The notes: a model not told the origin generated them from the sequence alone. A stretch of 7,714 nucleotides of DNA from an uncultured Phaeodactylibacter sp. (GCA_913062745.1 CAJXXJ010000162.1:1-7714); one strand, 5' to 3'; shown: positions 1 to 6,155, counted from the stretch's first letter. Made by a program: numbers and translations.

Positions 1-40
1 AAAAGGCAGCAGCAGCCTCTTATGCAGGCTGCCGCCTTTT
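1..40 (-). terminator. Rho-independent terminator of the ATP-grasp gene, possibly bidirectional
   Basis: An imperfect hairpin lies just past the stop of the minus-strand ATP-grasp gene. The outer stem pairs AAAAGGC (1-7) with GCCTTTT (34-40), the inner stem pairs GCAGCCT (12-18) with AGGCTGC (26-32), and a small asymmetric internal loop lies between them. The apical loop is 19-25. Read on the minus strand it ends in a T-run; the plus strand also ends in TTTT, so it may stop transcripts from both sides. It sits at the window edge, so the gene beyond it is unknown. Confidence 0.7.
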
Positions 41-53
41 GTCGGTTAATAAT

Positions 54-1277
54 TTAAACGTAAAAAGGTACGTCTTCATAATGCTTCAACAGCTCCCGCA
101 TACGTTGCGGGTCTTCGCCGGCAAAGTTGACGGTGCCAAAGTGGTTCCCGAAGCCTTCCCGGTCACCAATTTTCTGAGGCCCCATGGGCTCTACCAGGTT
201 GTTGTCGAGGTAGTACGGCTCTTCCAGCAGCTCTTCGGGGATTTCCAGTCGGGAAATTTGTCCCCTTTTCGGGAATACCATGACGTTGCCAAAGCGCTTA
301 TCCGGCATGTAGCCCCGGGGTGGGAAGTATTTGTCCAGCTCCTCGTCTGACATGTTCGGGTCATGGCTGACAACGAATGCCAGCAGGGCATCAAAACCAT
401 AAGCCTGTCCGCAGAGCTCCAGAATGTGCCCGCCGGGTATGCGGCATGCCACCTCGCCGAAATTCAGGTGCTTGCCATCGTCGCTCACGAAAAATTCAGG
501 GTGGACCATACCGTACTCGATGCCGAAAATATCCACCATCTTCTGCACTTCGTTCTGTATCATCTCCCGCTTGTCTTCGAGTTCCGGGCCGGCCGGGATG
601 AAATTGGAATAGCCCAGCTTGACGTACTCCGTGATATTCAGGAAGCGCACCTTGCCATTATTAATGAAGGCCTCACAGCTGAATTCTTTTCCGCTCAGGT
701 GGCTTTCCACCAGGCAGGGGAAGTCGCGGATGCTCATTTTGCGGTCTATGTCGTCCCGCGACTTAATAAAGTGGTGCCCGACGGTACCCGCCGCTGCAAA
801 AGGCTTAGCATGAAACCAGGCGTCGTCTTCTCCGGGCAGTTGAAGCTCCGCTTCGTTGAGGCGGTCCAGGAATTTGTGCACCTGCTCCCTGGAGTGTACT
901 TCCTCAAACAGGCCCACCCGCAGTCCGCCGAGCAGGGCTTTACGCTTCATCATCGCTTTGTTGCGGAACAAAAATGCCCGGTTGAGCACGCGCGGGTCAT
1001 CCCGGTAGATAGAGTTCAGCGCGCCCGCCCATTCCACGGTTTCTTCATACAGGGGTACTGCTACATCTGCATTGAAGGGTTTGAGCAGTTCAATCAGTTC
1101 CAGGGAGTTTGAGTGCGAACCGAATTCGTCCAGCTTATAGCCGACAAAAGGGATGTCGTGCTCTTTCGCATAACTGCCAAATTCAGGGAAAGAGACCACC
1201 ACGTAGGGCAAGCCCGATTTCTGCATACTTTCAATAACGGGCAGGCTCCAGCCCATCAATGCAAAACACTTAGCCAT
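54..1277 (-). CDS. ATP-grasp domain protein (carboxylate-amine ligase-like), substrate unknown
   Basis: A cytosolic enzyme of 407 aa with ATP-grasp fold architecture; the family joins a carboxylate to an amine or thiol through an acyl-phosphate. Residues 1-100 look like the Rossmann-like pre-ATP-grasp domain. The ATP-binding region includes K158 in HAKPFAAAGTVG, which resembles the KP..AGS nucleotide loop, and E191 in VESHLSGKEFS. The metal-binding part is HPEFF (259-263) followed by FGEVACRIPGGHI, with E261, E275 and R279 as likely Mg/ATP and phosphate ligands. In many relatives the position two after E275 is Asn; here it is Ala277, as in other ATP-grasp subfamilies with E-x-A-x-R. Residues 330-407 form a C-terminal extension, probably the small lobe of amino-acid-ligase or carnosine-synthase-type enzymes. 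An in-frame TTG two codons upstream is possible, but ATG at 1277 starts the compact MAKCFALMG strand. No biosynthetic partner gene is adjacent, so the substrate cannot be named. Confidence 0.85.
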   Translation of the reverse strand: MAKCFALMGWSLPVIESMQKSGLPYVVVSFPEFGSYAKEHDIPFVGYKLDEFGSHSNSLELIELLKPFNADVAVPLYEETVEWAGALNSIYRDDPRVLNRAFLFRNKAMMKRKALLGGLRVGLFEEVHSREQVHKFLDRLNEAELQLPGEDDAWFHAKPFAAAGTVGHHFIKSRDDIDRKMSIRDFPCLVESHLSGKEFSCEAFINNGKVRFLNITEYVKLGYSNFIPAGPELEDKREMIQNEVQKMVDIFGIEYGMVHPEFFVSDDGKHLNFGEVACRIPGGHILELCGQAYGFDALLAFVVSHDPNMSDEELDKYFPPRGYMPDKRFGNVMVFPKRGQISRLEIPEELLEEPYYLDNNLVEPMGPQKIGDREGFGNHFGTVNFAGEDPQRMRELLKHYEDVPFYV

Positions 1278-1402
1278 AATCAATTATTGGTTTTAGATTC
1301 TGAATGACGCCGCCGGACTGCCGGCAGCTCTATATGTAAACGGTGATTTTCTAAGAATTCCAAATTTTTTCACCTTTTATGCGAACGGATGTTCGTTATT
1401 TA

Positions 1403-1410
1403 CAAAAATA
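1403..1410 (-). promoter_or_regulatory. Candidate -7 element for the ATP-grasp gene
   Basis: Read on the minus strand this is TATTTTTG, a full match to the Bacteroidota -7 consensus TAnnTTTG. It would give a leader of about 120 nt before the ATG at 1277. The nearest TTG that could serve as -33 lies about 25 nt upstream, further than the usual 19-21, so the call is weak. A small dyad, CGAAC-N4-GTTCG (1382-1395), lies just downstream of the predicted start point. I saw no convincing promoter for the divergent phosphatase gene in the rest of 1284-1537. Confidence 0.3.
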
Positions 1411-1537
1411 TCCCGCGATTTGTTGACTACATTAACAAAACGCTGCTTGGTGCCAGGGCGTTGACTCAAAATGTGCATATTTTCGGCGCAACCGCAAAAC
1501 CCTGTGGATTCAATGCTTTTTTGATACCTTTACTACC

Positions 1538-2350
1538 ATGGAGCTACACGATATTTTATCTTTTCTCAAAGCACGGGCTCGGGAAGCGGGGGACATAATG
1601 ATGAGCCGGATAGAAGGAGACTATCAGGTGTACAAAAAGAAGGACAACTCGCGGGTAACCGACGTAGACCTGGCTATTTCAGAGCGCCTGCAGCGTGCCG
1701 TGCGCGAAGAGCTGCCGGACGTCCTGCTCTACAGCGAGGAGTCTCCGAAGCAGGAGATTGACCGCAGCAAAGCTTATATCATTGCGGATGAACTGGACGG
1801 CACGAGCTACTATGTCGACCTTAAACGTGGCTTTTCCCATCAGTCCGCTTTTTATCATCCGGACAGAGGCCTATGCATAGGGTTGGTGTACCATCCTGAC
1901 CTACAGACGATGCTCTACGCTGTGAAAGGGGAGGGCGCGTTTCTGCAAAAGGGAGAAGAAGAAGCTGTGAAGCTGTCGCCGCTTCCGCCGAAAGATTACG
2001 AAGCGCTCCGCTTTGCGCACCCGCTCCGCTACCGGGGGAATAAGTACGAGCAGCTCTACCATCAGCTTGGGGCTGACGACAGCCGGATTATCCGTACTGA
2101 TGCCACCCGCACGCTGCTCATGGCACGCGGAGAGCTGGACGTCAACATTTTCCTGATGCCGCGCATTCCGTTCTGGGACATCTGCGGGGAGAAGGTCATC
2201 GTTGAGGAGCTGGGCTACAGCCACAGCTACCTGAACCGGCAGCCGGTAGAGTTTGGCAAGGCGCCTCCCAAGCCCAACCTCGGTTACTTGATTTGTCCGG
2301 AATACTGGAAGGAAAAGCTTTTTTCCGATACACTTCGGTTCATTGCATAA
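1538..2350 (+). CDS. Inositol monophosphatase superfamily phosphatase (IMPase/CysQ-like)
   Basis: A cytosolic Mg-dependent phosphatase of 270 aa, the usual length for the IMPase/CysQ/FBPase superfamily. Visible motifs are VTDVDLAISERL (40-51), equivalent to the VTxAD substrate-loop segment; YSEES with metal-ligand E67/E68; D84-E-L-D-G-T89, equivalent to the DPxDGT metal site; and WDICG (213-217), equivalent to the WDxxAG metal site with D214. All acidic metal ligands are present, so it is probably active. The Pro normally between the first Asp and the hydrophobic residue of DPxDGT is Glu85 here. Members hydrolyse inositol phosphates, 3'-phosphoadenosine 5'-phosphate or sugar phosphates, and sequence alone does not choose between these. 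ATG at 1538 is used because the family N-terminal helix begins there. The mevalonate kinase start lies only 15 nt past its stop, so the two are probably cotranscribed. Confidence 0.85.
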   Translation: MELHDILSFLKARAREAGDIMMSRIEGDYQVYKKKDNSRVTDVDLAISERLQRAVREELPDVLLYSEESPKQEIDRSKAYIIADELDGTSYYVDLKRGFSHQSAFYHPDRGLCIGLVYHPDLQTMLYAVKGEGAFLQKGEEEAVKLSPLPPKDYEALRFAHPLRYRGNKYEQLYHQLGADDSRIIRTDATRTLLMARGELDVNIFLMPRIPFWDICGEKVIVEELGYSHSYLNRQPVEFGKAPPKPNLGYLICPEYWKEKLFSDTLRFIA

Positions 2351-2365
2351 CAGATACCAGGCCTT

Positions 2366-3262
2366 ATGAAAGCGTTCCCGGGCAAGCTGATATTGTTTGG
2401 CGAATATACCGTACTCAAGGGCGGGCAGGCTCTGGCGTTGCCCCTTTTTCAATACAGCGGGCGCTGGGTAGACGATGAGCCCCGGCCGGCACACAGCCTG
2501 CAGCCCTTCCTGGCCTATCTGCAGCAGCTGCAGCGCAGCGGACAGCTACAGGCGCCGCTGCAACTGCAGCAAATGGAGGCCGACCTTGCGCAGGGGCTTT
2601 CTTTTCACTCCAATATCCCTGTAGGATACGGTGCAGGGAGCTCCGGAGCCGTGTGTGCCGGGGTTTATGAGCGGTACGCGCAGCCGGCAATTGCGCCGGA
2701 TGCCGCTTCGGAATACGCCGGCTTGCGGGCGCAGCTGGCGCAGCTGGAAAGCTACTTCCACGGCAACAGCTCCGGTACCGACCCGTTCATCAGCTATGTA
2801 CAGCAGCCTGTACTGATGGCCGGCGGCCAGATAGAAGTAGCGGGGCTGCAGCCGGTGGAAGAAAAAGAGGCATCCGTTTTTTTCCTGATGGATACAGGGC
2901 AGCCGCGGGAGACCGCGCCCCTGGTAGAGCGCTTTCTGTCCTATTACGAACAGCCGGTTTTTCAGCAGGCGGTGGAAGGCGGGCTGTTGCCGGCGGCAGA
3001 GCGGGCGGTGCAACACTACCTGAGCGGAGCGCGCGATGCGCTGGCTGTGGAAATGGCGCTCATTTCTGAGCTGCAGCTGCAGCATTTCGCAGAATGGATA
3101 CCGGAAGCCGCTTTGCCTTTCTGGCGGGCAGGCTTAGACAGCGGAAATTATGCCCTCAAACTCTGCGGTGCCGGGGGCGGAGGCTTCCTGCTGGGCTACG
3201 GAAAGCGGGAATGGTGGGAACAGCAGCAACAGGCCGGGCTCATCCTGCTACAAAAAACGTAG
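2366..3262 (+). CDS. Mevalonate kinase (GHMP kinase family), flavobacterial type
   Basis: This protein of 298 aa carries the three GHMP motifs in order: PGKLILFGEY (5-14) at the N-terminus, IPVGYGAGSSGA (84-95) as the phosphate-binding glycine/serine loop, and KLCGAGGGGFLLGY (265-278) at the C-terminus. ESYFHGNSSGTD (128-139) matches the mevalonate-kinase signature around the catalytic Asp (D139), and E128 lies 11 residues before it, the same spacing as E193 and D204 in rat mevalonate kinase. The overall sequence resembles the mevalonate kinases I recall from Flavobacteriia. The expected reaction is ATP plus mevalonate to 5-phosphomevalonate in the cytosol. Residues 53-69 are Gln/Leu rich, encoded by a run of CAG/CTG codons, which is probably a lineage-specific loop. 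It follows the phosphatase gene by 15 nt, and its stop codon overlaps the terminator. Another GHMP specificity is possible but less likely. Confidence 0.85.
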   Translation: MKAFPGKLILFGEYTVLKGGQALALPLFQYSGRWVDDEPRPAHSLQPFLAYLQQLQRSGQLQAPLQLQQMEADLAQGLSFHSNIPVGYGAGSSGAVCAGVYERYAQPAIAPDAASEYAGLRAQLAQLESYFHGNSSGTDPFISYVQQPVLMAGGQIEVAGLQPVEEKEASVFFLMDTGQPRETAPLVERFLSYYEQPVFQQAVEGGLLPAAERAVQHYLSGARDALAVEMALISELQLQHFAEWIPEAALPFWRAGLDSGNYALKLCGAGGGGFLLGYGKREWWEQQQQAGLILLQKT

Positions 3263-3298
3263 GGGCTTCTCATAGAAATGAGAAACCCCTCGCTTTTT
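3261..3298 (+). terminator. Rho-independent terminator after mevalonate kinase, bidirectional
   Basis: The stem pairs AGGGG (3261-3265) with CCCCT (3286-3290) and TTCTCAT (3267-3273) with ATGAGAA (3278-3284), with one mismatch between the two parts and a 4-nt loop (3274-3277). On the plus strand it is followed by CGC and five T. On the minus strand the same hairpin is followed by ACG and six T. It therefore also suits the end of a minus-strand transcript coming from the gap at 3299-3707. The stem begins inside the stop codon (3260-3262). Confidence 0.85.
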
Positions 3299-3616
3299 CA
3301 TACTAATCCAGTTTTTGATACAAGCGAATTTGCGTTTGGCCCTTCTCTTATAGCTGAAAAGGGACCGGAATTGCTGTGCAGGCACTGCTTGTGCAGGCCA
3401 GCTAATTATGATGCTTATTGTTTGAACGAAATCCGAAAGACAATAGCGGCGTGAAGCTTACCCGCTTAGAGCTTCAAACATACTCCTGGTTTCAAATTTG
3501 TCTTCATTATTCAAGTAAATGCTGATGAACGCGCCGAATACAGCAGCCTGAGAATCGAAGCGGAGACCTTGTGTCAGGTTTACGCACTGCGCCAAACCAC
3601 TTTGTCGGCATAGAAG

Positions 3617-3646
3617 CAAATATAGCAATTAAATGCTTGTCTGCAA
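3617..3646 (-). promoter_or_regulatory. Bacteroidota-type promoter (TTG-N19-TATATTTG)
   Basis: On the minus strand a TTG (3644-3646) is followed after exactly 19 nt by TATATTTG (3617-3624), matching the Bacteroidota housekeeping consensus TTG-N19-21-TAnnTTTG at every fixed base. The predicted start point is around 3611, at or next to an ATG. It is the only candidate in the window with both elements intact. No annotated gene lies downstream before the terminator at 3261-3298. Confidence 0.6.
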
Positions 3647-3658
3647 CCCCGGGTTGCA
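3642..3658. promoter_or_regulatory. 17-bp palindrome over the -33 element, candidate operator
   Basis: TGCAACCC-C-GGGTTGCA has two perfect 8-bp arms around a single central base. It covers the -33 TTG of the minus-strand promoter, a typical place for a repressor site. It lies about 50 nt past the panD stop, so a role in ending panD transcription is the alternative. However, the minus strand continues GACAAGCA with no T-run, which argues against an intrinsic terminator. Confidence 0.4.
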
Positions 3659-3707
3659 AAATCTAAATTTTTAGTAAGTGGTTTCAGAGATACGGGCGGG
3701 CGGCAGC

Positions 3708-4055
3708 TCAGCTAATTTTGTTGTCTTCGTCCGGGAAGACAACCTTCGGCTCGAAGGCTCGCGCTTCTGCTTCCTCCATCCACGCATAAGCGATGATGAT
3801 GACCGTATCTCCCACCTGAGCACGGCGGGCTGCTGCCCCGTTGAGGCAAATGACGCCGGAGCCGCGCTCGCCGGTAATGACATAAGTTTCCAGGCGCTCC
3901 CCGTTATTGTTGTTGACAACCTGCACTTTCTCGCCGTCGATCAGTCCGGCAGCGTCCATGAGGTCTTCATCGATTGTGATGCTGCCCACGTAGTTGAGGT
4001 CAGCCTGGGTGATGGTAGCGCGGTGTATTTTGGACTTGAACCTTTGGATCATCAT
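3708..4055 (-). CDS. panD: Aspartate 1-decarboxylase PanD (pyruvoyl enzyme precursor)
   Basis: PanD decarboxylates L-aspartate to beta-alanine for pantothenate and coenzyme A synthesis; it is a cytosolic tetramer that cleaves itself to form a pyruvoyl cofactor. The chosen ATG at 4055 gives 115 aa and makes the catalytic residues fall on Escherichia coli numbering: K9, Y22, the G24-S25 cleavage site within YVGSITID, R54, T57-Y58 and N72 in CLNGAAAR. Ser25 becomes the pyruvoyl group. In-frame ATGs also exist at 4064 (three residues longer) and 4052 (one shorter), so the exact start is open. The C-terminus is acidic and is somewhat shorter than in E. coli. The gene follows panC on the same strand after about 127 nt, and may be read from panC or from its own promoter at 4140-4147. 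Confidence 0.95.
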   Translation of the reverse strand: MMIQRFKSKIHRATITQADLNYVGSITIDEDLMDAAGLIDGEKVQVVNNNNGERLETYVITGERGSGVICLNGAAARRAQVGDTVIIIAYAWMEEAEARAFEPKVVFPDEDNKIS

Positions 4056-4139
4056 GATGGTCAATGTAGTATATTATTCGGAAATAGCAGCAGGAGGGGC
4101 GCAATGTGCTCATATCCTGCAAAATATCCGCCTATGCAA

Positions 4140-4147
4140 CAAATATA
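4140..4147 (-). promoter_or_regulatory. Candidate panD promoter (-7 element)
   Basis: The minus strand reads TATATTTG here, a full match to TAnnTTTG and identical to the -7 boxes at 5121-5128 and 3617-3624. A TTA (one mismatch to TTG) lies 21 nt upstream. The predicted leader to the panD ATG is about 78 nt. If used, panD could be transcribed separately from panC. Confidence 0.4.
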
Positions 4148-4182
4148 ATTAGGTTTGGTTGCCATGCGTAACAGTTGTAGGG

Positions 4183-5046
4183 TCAGGCGGGCCCGCCTTT
4201 GACGGGGAGGTTATCGATGAGCCGGATGCCGCCGGCCCAGGCTGCAGCGAAGGCCCGCACCTGCTCTGCTTCCTGCAGGGCGTGTACCGGCTGCAGCGTG
4301 TCAGCATCAGCCAGTTCGAAGTACTCCGGTTCCAGCCCGGCGTCGGAAAGTGCTTTGGTCCCCATTTGACGGATGTCGGCGGCAGAATGTTCAGAAGCGG
4401 CCTCAGCAGCCTGCAATAATGCCTGGTATATAGCCGGTGCCTGCGCCCGGGCGGCAGCGTTCAGGCGCTGATTGCGAGAGCTCATGGCCAGTCCGTCTGC
4501 TTCCCGTACGATGGCGCAGCCCACTACTTCCACCGGCAACTCCAGCTGTTGCACCATGCGCCGGACAATGAGCAGCTGTTGGTAATCTTTTTCGCCCATA
4601 AACATAAGGTCAGGGCCAACAATATCGATCAGCCGCTTGACAACCTGGGCGACGCCTTCAAAGTGGCCGGGCCGGTGGGCGCCTTCCATGACGCGGTCCA
4701 GCCCGCCGAAGTCAAGCTGCTCCATACTGCCCGCCGAAGTGCCATCCGGGTAGATTTCCGCTACCTCCGGCATAAAAACGGCCTGGCAGCCTGCTTCGTA
4801 GAGCAGCTGTAGGTCGTGCTCCGGGTGCCGCGGGTACTGTTCCAGGTCAGAGGACTCGTTAAATTGCGTAGGATTGACAAAAATGCTGCAGACTGTGCAC
4901 TGCGAGCGCTCTAGCGATTGCTCTACCAGCGATAAGTGCCCTTCGTGCAGCGCGCCCATTGTGGGCACAAAGCCGATCACCCGGCGCTTTTCGCGGTACG
5001 GCCGAAGATAAGCCTGCAGGTCCGGGACAGTCTTGAATAAATACAT
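4183..5046 (-). CDS. panC: Pantothenate synthetase PanC (pantoate-beta-alanine ligase)
   Basis: PanC condenses pantoate and beta-alanine with ATP through a pantoyl-adenylate, in the cytosol. The 287-aa product has the family signatures in order: FVPTMGALHEGH (26-37), the HIGH-like nucleotide motif with H34 and H37; FVNPTQF (56-62); YPRHPEHD (71-78); EGAHRPGHFEGV (121-132); GEKDYQQ (151-157) with K153; and MSSRNQRL (188-195), the KMSKS-like loop. All compare well with E. coli PanC, including the C-terminal ARLIDN-type end (RLIDNLP). The frame stays open to an ATG at 5112, adding 22 residues rich in Pro, Ala and Gly. I chose 5046 because MYLFKTVPDLQAYL matches the family N-terminus and the candidate promoter at 5121-5128 fits it better. 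panD lies downstream on the same strand; panB is absent from the window. Confidence 0.95.
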   Translation of the reverse strand: MYLFKTVPDLQAYLRPYREKRRVIGFVPTMGALHEGHLSLVEQSLERSQCTVCSIFVNPTQFNESSDLEQYPRHPEHDLQLLYEAGCQAVFMPEVAEIYPDGTSAGSMEQLDFGGLDRVMEGAHRPGHFEGVAQVVKRLIDIVGPDLMFMGEKDYQQLLIVRRMVQQLELPVEVVGCAIVREADGLAMSSRNQRLNAAARAQAPAIYQALLQAAEAASEHSAADIRQMGTKALSDAGLEPEYFELADADTLQPVHALQEAEQVRAFAAAWAGGIRLIDNLPVKGGPA

Positions 5047-5120
5047 AAAAGCACGGCTTGTTTTCTGATGTGAAAAGGGCAGCGCTCCCGTCCGTGCAGG
5101 GGCGCCTGGCAATTAGGGCG

Positions 5121-5128
5121 CAAATATA
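5121..5128 (-). promoter_or_regulatory. Candidate panC promoter (-7 element)
   Basis: The minus strand reads TATATTTG, a full match to the Bacteroidota -7 consensus. Transcription would begin near 5115, giving a leader of about 70 nt to the ATG at 5046. That start point would leave little or no leader for the alternative ATG at 5112. No clear TTG stands 19-21 nt upstream. Confidence 0.4.
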
Positions 5129-5190
5129 GACGTTTTTGTTAACAGAGTATTAAGTGAGGCGGAAATACCAATGATCCGCCCAAAATTTGT

Positions 5191-5206
5191 TAAATTTGCA
5201 AACTTA
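5191..5206 (+). promoter_or_regulatory. Back-to-back -7 elements forming a near-palindrome
   Basis: TAAATTTG (5191-5198) is a -7 match on the plus strand, about 58 nt before the start of the starch-synthase-like gene. The next eight bases, CAAACTTA (5199-5206), read TAAGTTTG on the minus strand, a -7 match pointing towards panC. Together they form a 16-bp palindrome with one mismatched pair. The plus-strand box is the likely promoter of the downstream gene. Neither direction has a clear TTG at the usual distance, so the site could instead be a regulator binding site. Confidence 0.4.
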
Positions 5207-5256
5207 TTCTCCGAAGGCCTCGGTGATATAGTTGTTCTTTAAACATTAATGGCAAT

Positions 5257-6084
5257 ATGAGTAAAAAGAAAGTGCTGATTGTTACGCAGGAAATGGAACC
5301 GTATACTGCACTCTCCGAAGTCGCAAATGTAGCCCGTAAGCTGCCGCAGTATATTCAGGAAAACGGCATGGAAATTCGAATCCTCATGCCGCGTTTTGGT
5401 ACCATTAACGAGCGCAGGCACCGGTTGCACGAGGTTGTTCGCCTTTCCGGGATGAACATTATCGTGGATGACGACGACTACCCGCTTATCATAAAGGTTG
5501 CTTCTCTCCCGGAAGCACGCATGCAAGTCTACTTCCTCGACAATGAGGACTTTTTCAAGCGCAAGCAAATTTTTGCAGATGAAGACGGAAAGCCGTTCGA
5601 GGACAACCCGGACCGCATGGTATTCTTCTGCAAGGGCGTGATCGAAACCGTCAAAAAGTTTGGCTGGGCACCGGATGTTGTGCACTGCCACGGCTGGATG
5701 ACGAGCCTCGTGCCGCTTTACCTGAAGACCGCTTACAAAAATGAGCCGCTCTTCCAGGATTCCAAGGTAGTCTATTCCATCTACGAAGGCTCCCCTGAAG
5801 AGACCTTCACGGACGAATTTATCGCCAAAGCTTCCATCAACAACCTGCAGGAGGATGACCTCAACGCTTACCAGAACGGTAGCGGCGTAACCCTCCACAA
5901 AGGTGCGATACAGTTTTCTGATGCGATCGTCAAAGCGAGCCCGGAGCTCGGCACCGCCGCTGAAAAAGCATTGTCCGGTGTAGATAAGCCCGTGCTGGAC
6001 TATCCCGGCGCAGAAGGCTTTGAAGAAAAGATCAAGGAGTTTTACGAAACCCTTACCGCAGAGGAAGTCGAAGAAGAAGGCTAA
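5257..6084 (+). CDS. Stand-alone glycogen/starch synthase N-domain protein (GT5-like)
   Basis: The 275-aa product resembles the N-terminal catalytic half of GlgA-type glycogen synthases. It begins with the beta-strand KKVLIVTQEMEPYTALSEVANV, keeps IRILMPRFG (40-48), and has PDVVHCHGWMTSLVPLYL (139-156), equivalent to the PDIVHxHDW segment. Full GlgA enzymes are about 480 aa, and the C-terminal GT-B domain that holds most of the ADP-glucose site is missing. The KxGGL nucleotide-sugar motif after the first strand is replaced by YTALSEV (16-22). Both differences argue against ordinary glycogen synthase activity; the role may be sugar binding, regulatory or unknown. The acidic Glu-rich C-terminus (268-275) is directly followed by the stop and then a terminator, so this is the natural end and not a frameshift. 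Similar short proteins are annotated as glycogen/starch synthase in many Bacteroidota. Confidence 0.8.
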   Translation: MSKKKVLIVTQEMEPYTALSEVANVARKLPQYIQENGMEIRILMPRFGTINERRHRLHEVVRLSGMNIIVDDDDYPLIIKVASLPEARMQVYFLDNEDFFKRKQIFADEDGKPFEDNPDRMVFFCKGVIETVKKFGWAPDVVHCHGWMTSLVPLYLKTAYKNEPLFQDSKVVYSIYEGSPEETFTDEFIAKASINNLQEDDLNAYQNGSGVTLHKGAIQFSDAIVKASPELGTAAEKALSGVDKPVLDYPGAEGFEEKIKEFYETLTAEEVEEEG

Positions 6085-6115
6085 CCATCAAGCCTCTTCT
6101 CAGCTTTTCTCCTGT

Positions 6116-6155
6116 ATGGCAGGTAGCCGCCTGATGTTGGCTACCTGCCATTTTT
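6116..6155 (+). terminator. Strong Rho-independent terminator
   Basis: A perfect 13-bp stem pairs ATGGCAGGTAGCC (6116-6128) with GGCTACCTGCCAT (6139-6151) around a 10-nt loop, followed by TTTTTCATTTT. It ends the transcript of the starch-synthase-like gene, 32 nt after its stop, and separates it from the DUF4270 gene. Confidence 0.9.

Larger units (their letters stand above)
3299..3707. other. Gene-free convergent gap with one strong minus-strand promoter
   Basis: About 410 nt lie between the mevalonate kinase terminator and the panD stop with no recognisable gene. A promoter with a palindrome sits at 3617-3658 (minus). Just after it are two short minus-strand reading frames: 34 codons from ATG at 3611, stopping at 3507, and 45 codons from TTG at 3595, stopping at 3458. 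Neither resembles a family I know. A 7-bp hairpin occurs at 3452-3476 (TGAAGCT with AGCTTCA), and TGTGCAGGC is repeated directly at 3375 and 3391. I looked for tRNA, tmRNA, SRP RNA and RNase P signatures and found none. The gap may hold a small RNA or a small protein gene; neither is shown. Confidence 0.5.

Noticed and set aside
363..1112. 249-codon plus-strand open frame
   Set aside because: It lies fully antisense to the ATP-grasp gene, whose protein shows clear family motifs; the plus-strand product resembles no family.
1389..1598. 69-codon plus-strand frame in the divergent intergenic region
   Set aside because: It overlaps the phosphatase start in another frame, has no family resemblance and mostly reads AT-rich promoter-region DNA.
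1901..2494. 197-codon minus-strand open frame across the phosphatase and kinase genes
   Set aside because: It is antisense to two genes with intact catalytic motifs, and its product has no recognisable domain.
2497..2572. Cluster of CTGCAG and CAG/CTG codon repeats in mevalonate kinase
   Set aside because: It is explained by a Gln/Leu-rich loop with biased codons; the spacing is irregular and there is no sign of a tandem repeat unit or binding-site array.
2546..3085. 179-codon minus-strand open frame
   Set aside because: Antisense shadow of mevalonate kinase, produced by the high-GC third codon positions there.
3541..3600. tRNA-like T-loop sequence TTCGATT on the minus strand in the gap
   Set aside because: The flanking bases do not form the 5-bp T-stem, and no acceptor, D or anticodon arms could be found at the right distances.
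5047..5112. 22-residue N-terminal extension of PanC from ATG at 5112
   Set aside because: The extension is Pro/Ala/Gly-rich, lacks family similarity and would begin at or before the predicted transcription start; the internal ATG at 5046 matches the family N-terminus.
5239..5898. 219-codon minus-strand open frame
   Set aside because: Antisense to the starch-synthase-like gene, which has clear family segments and its own terminator.
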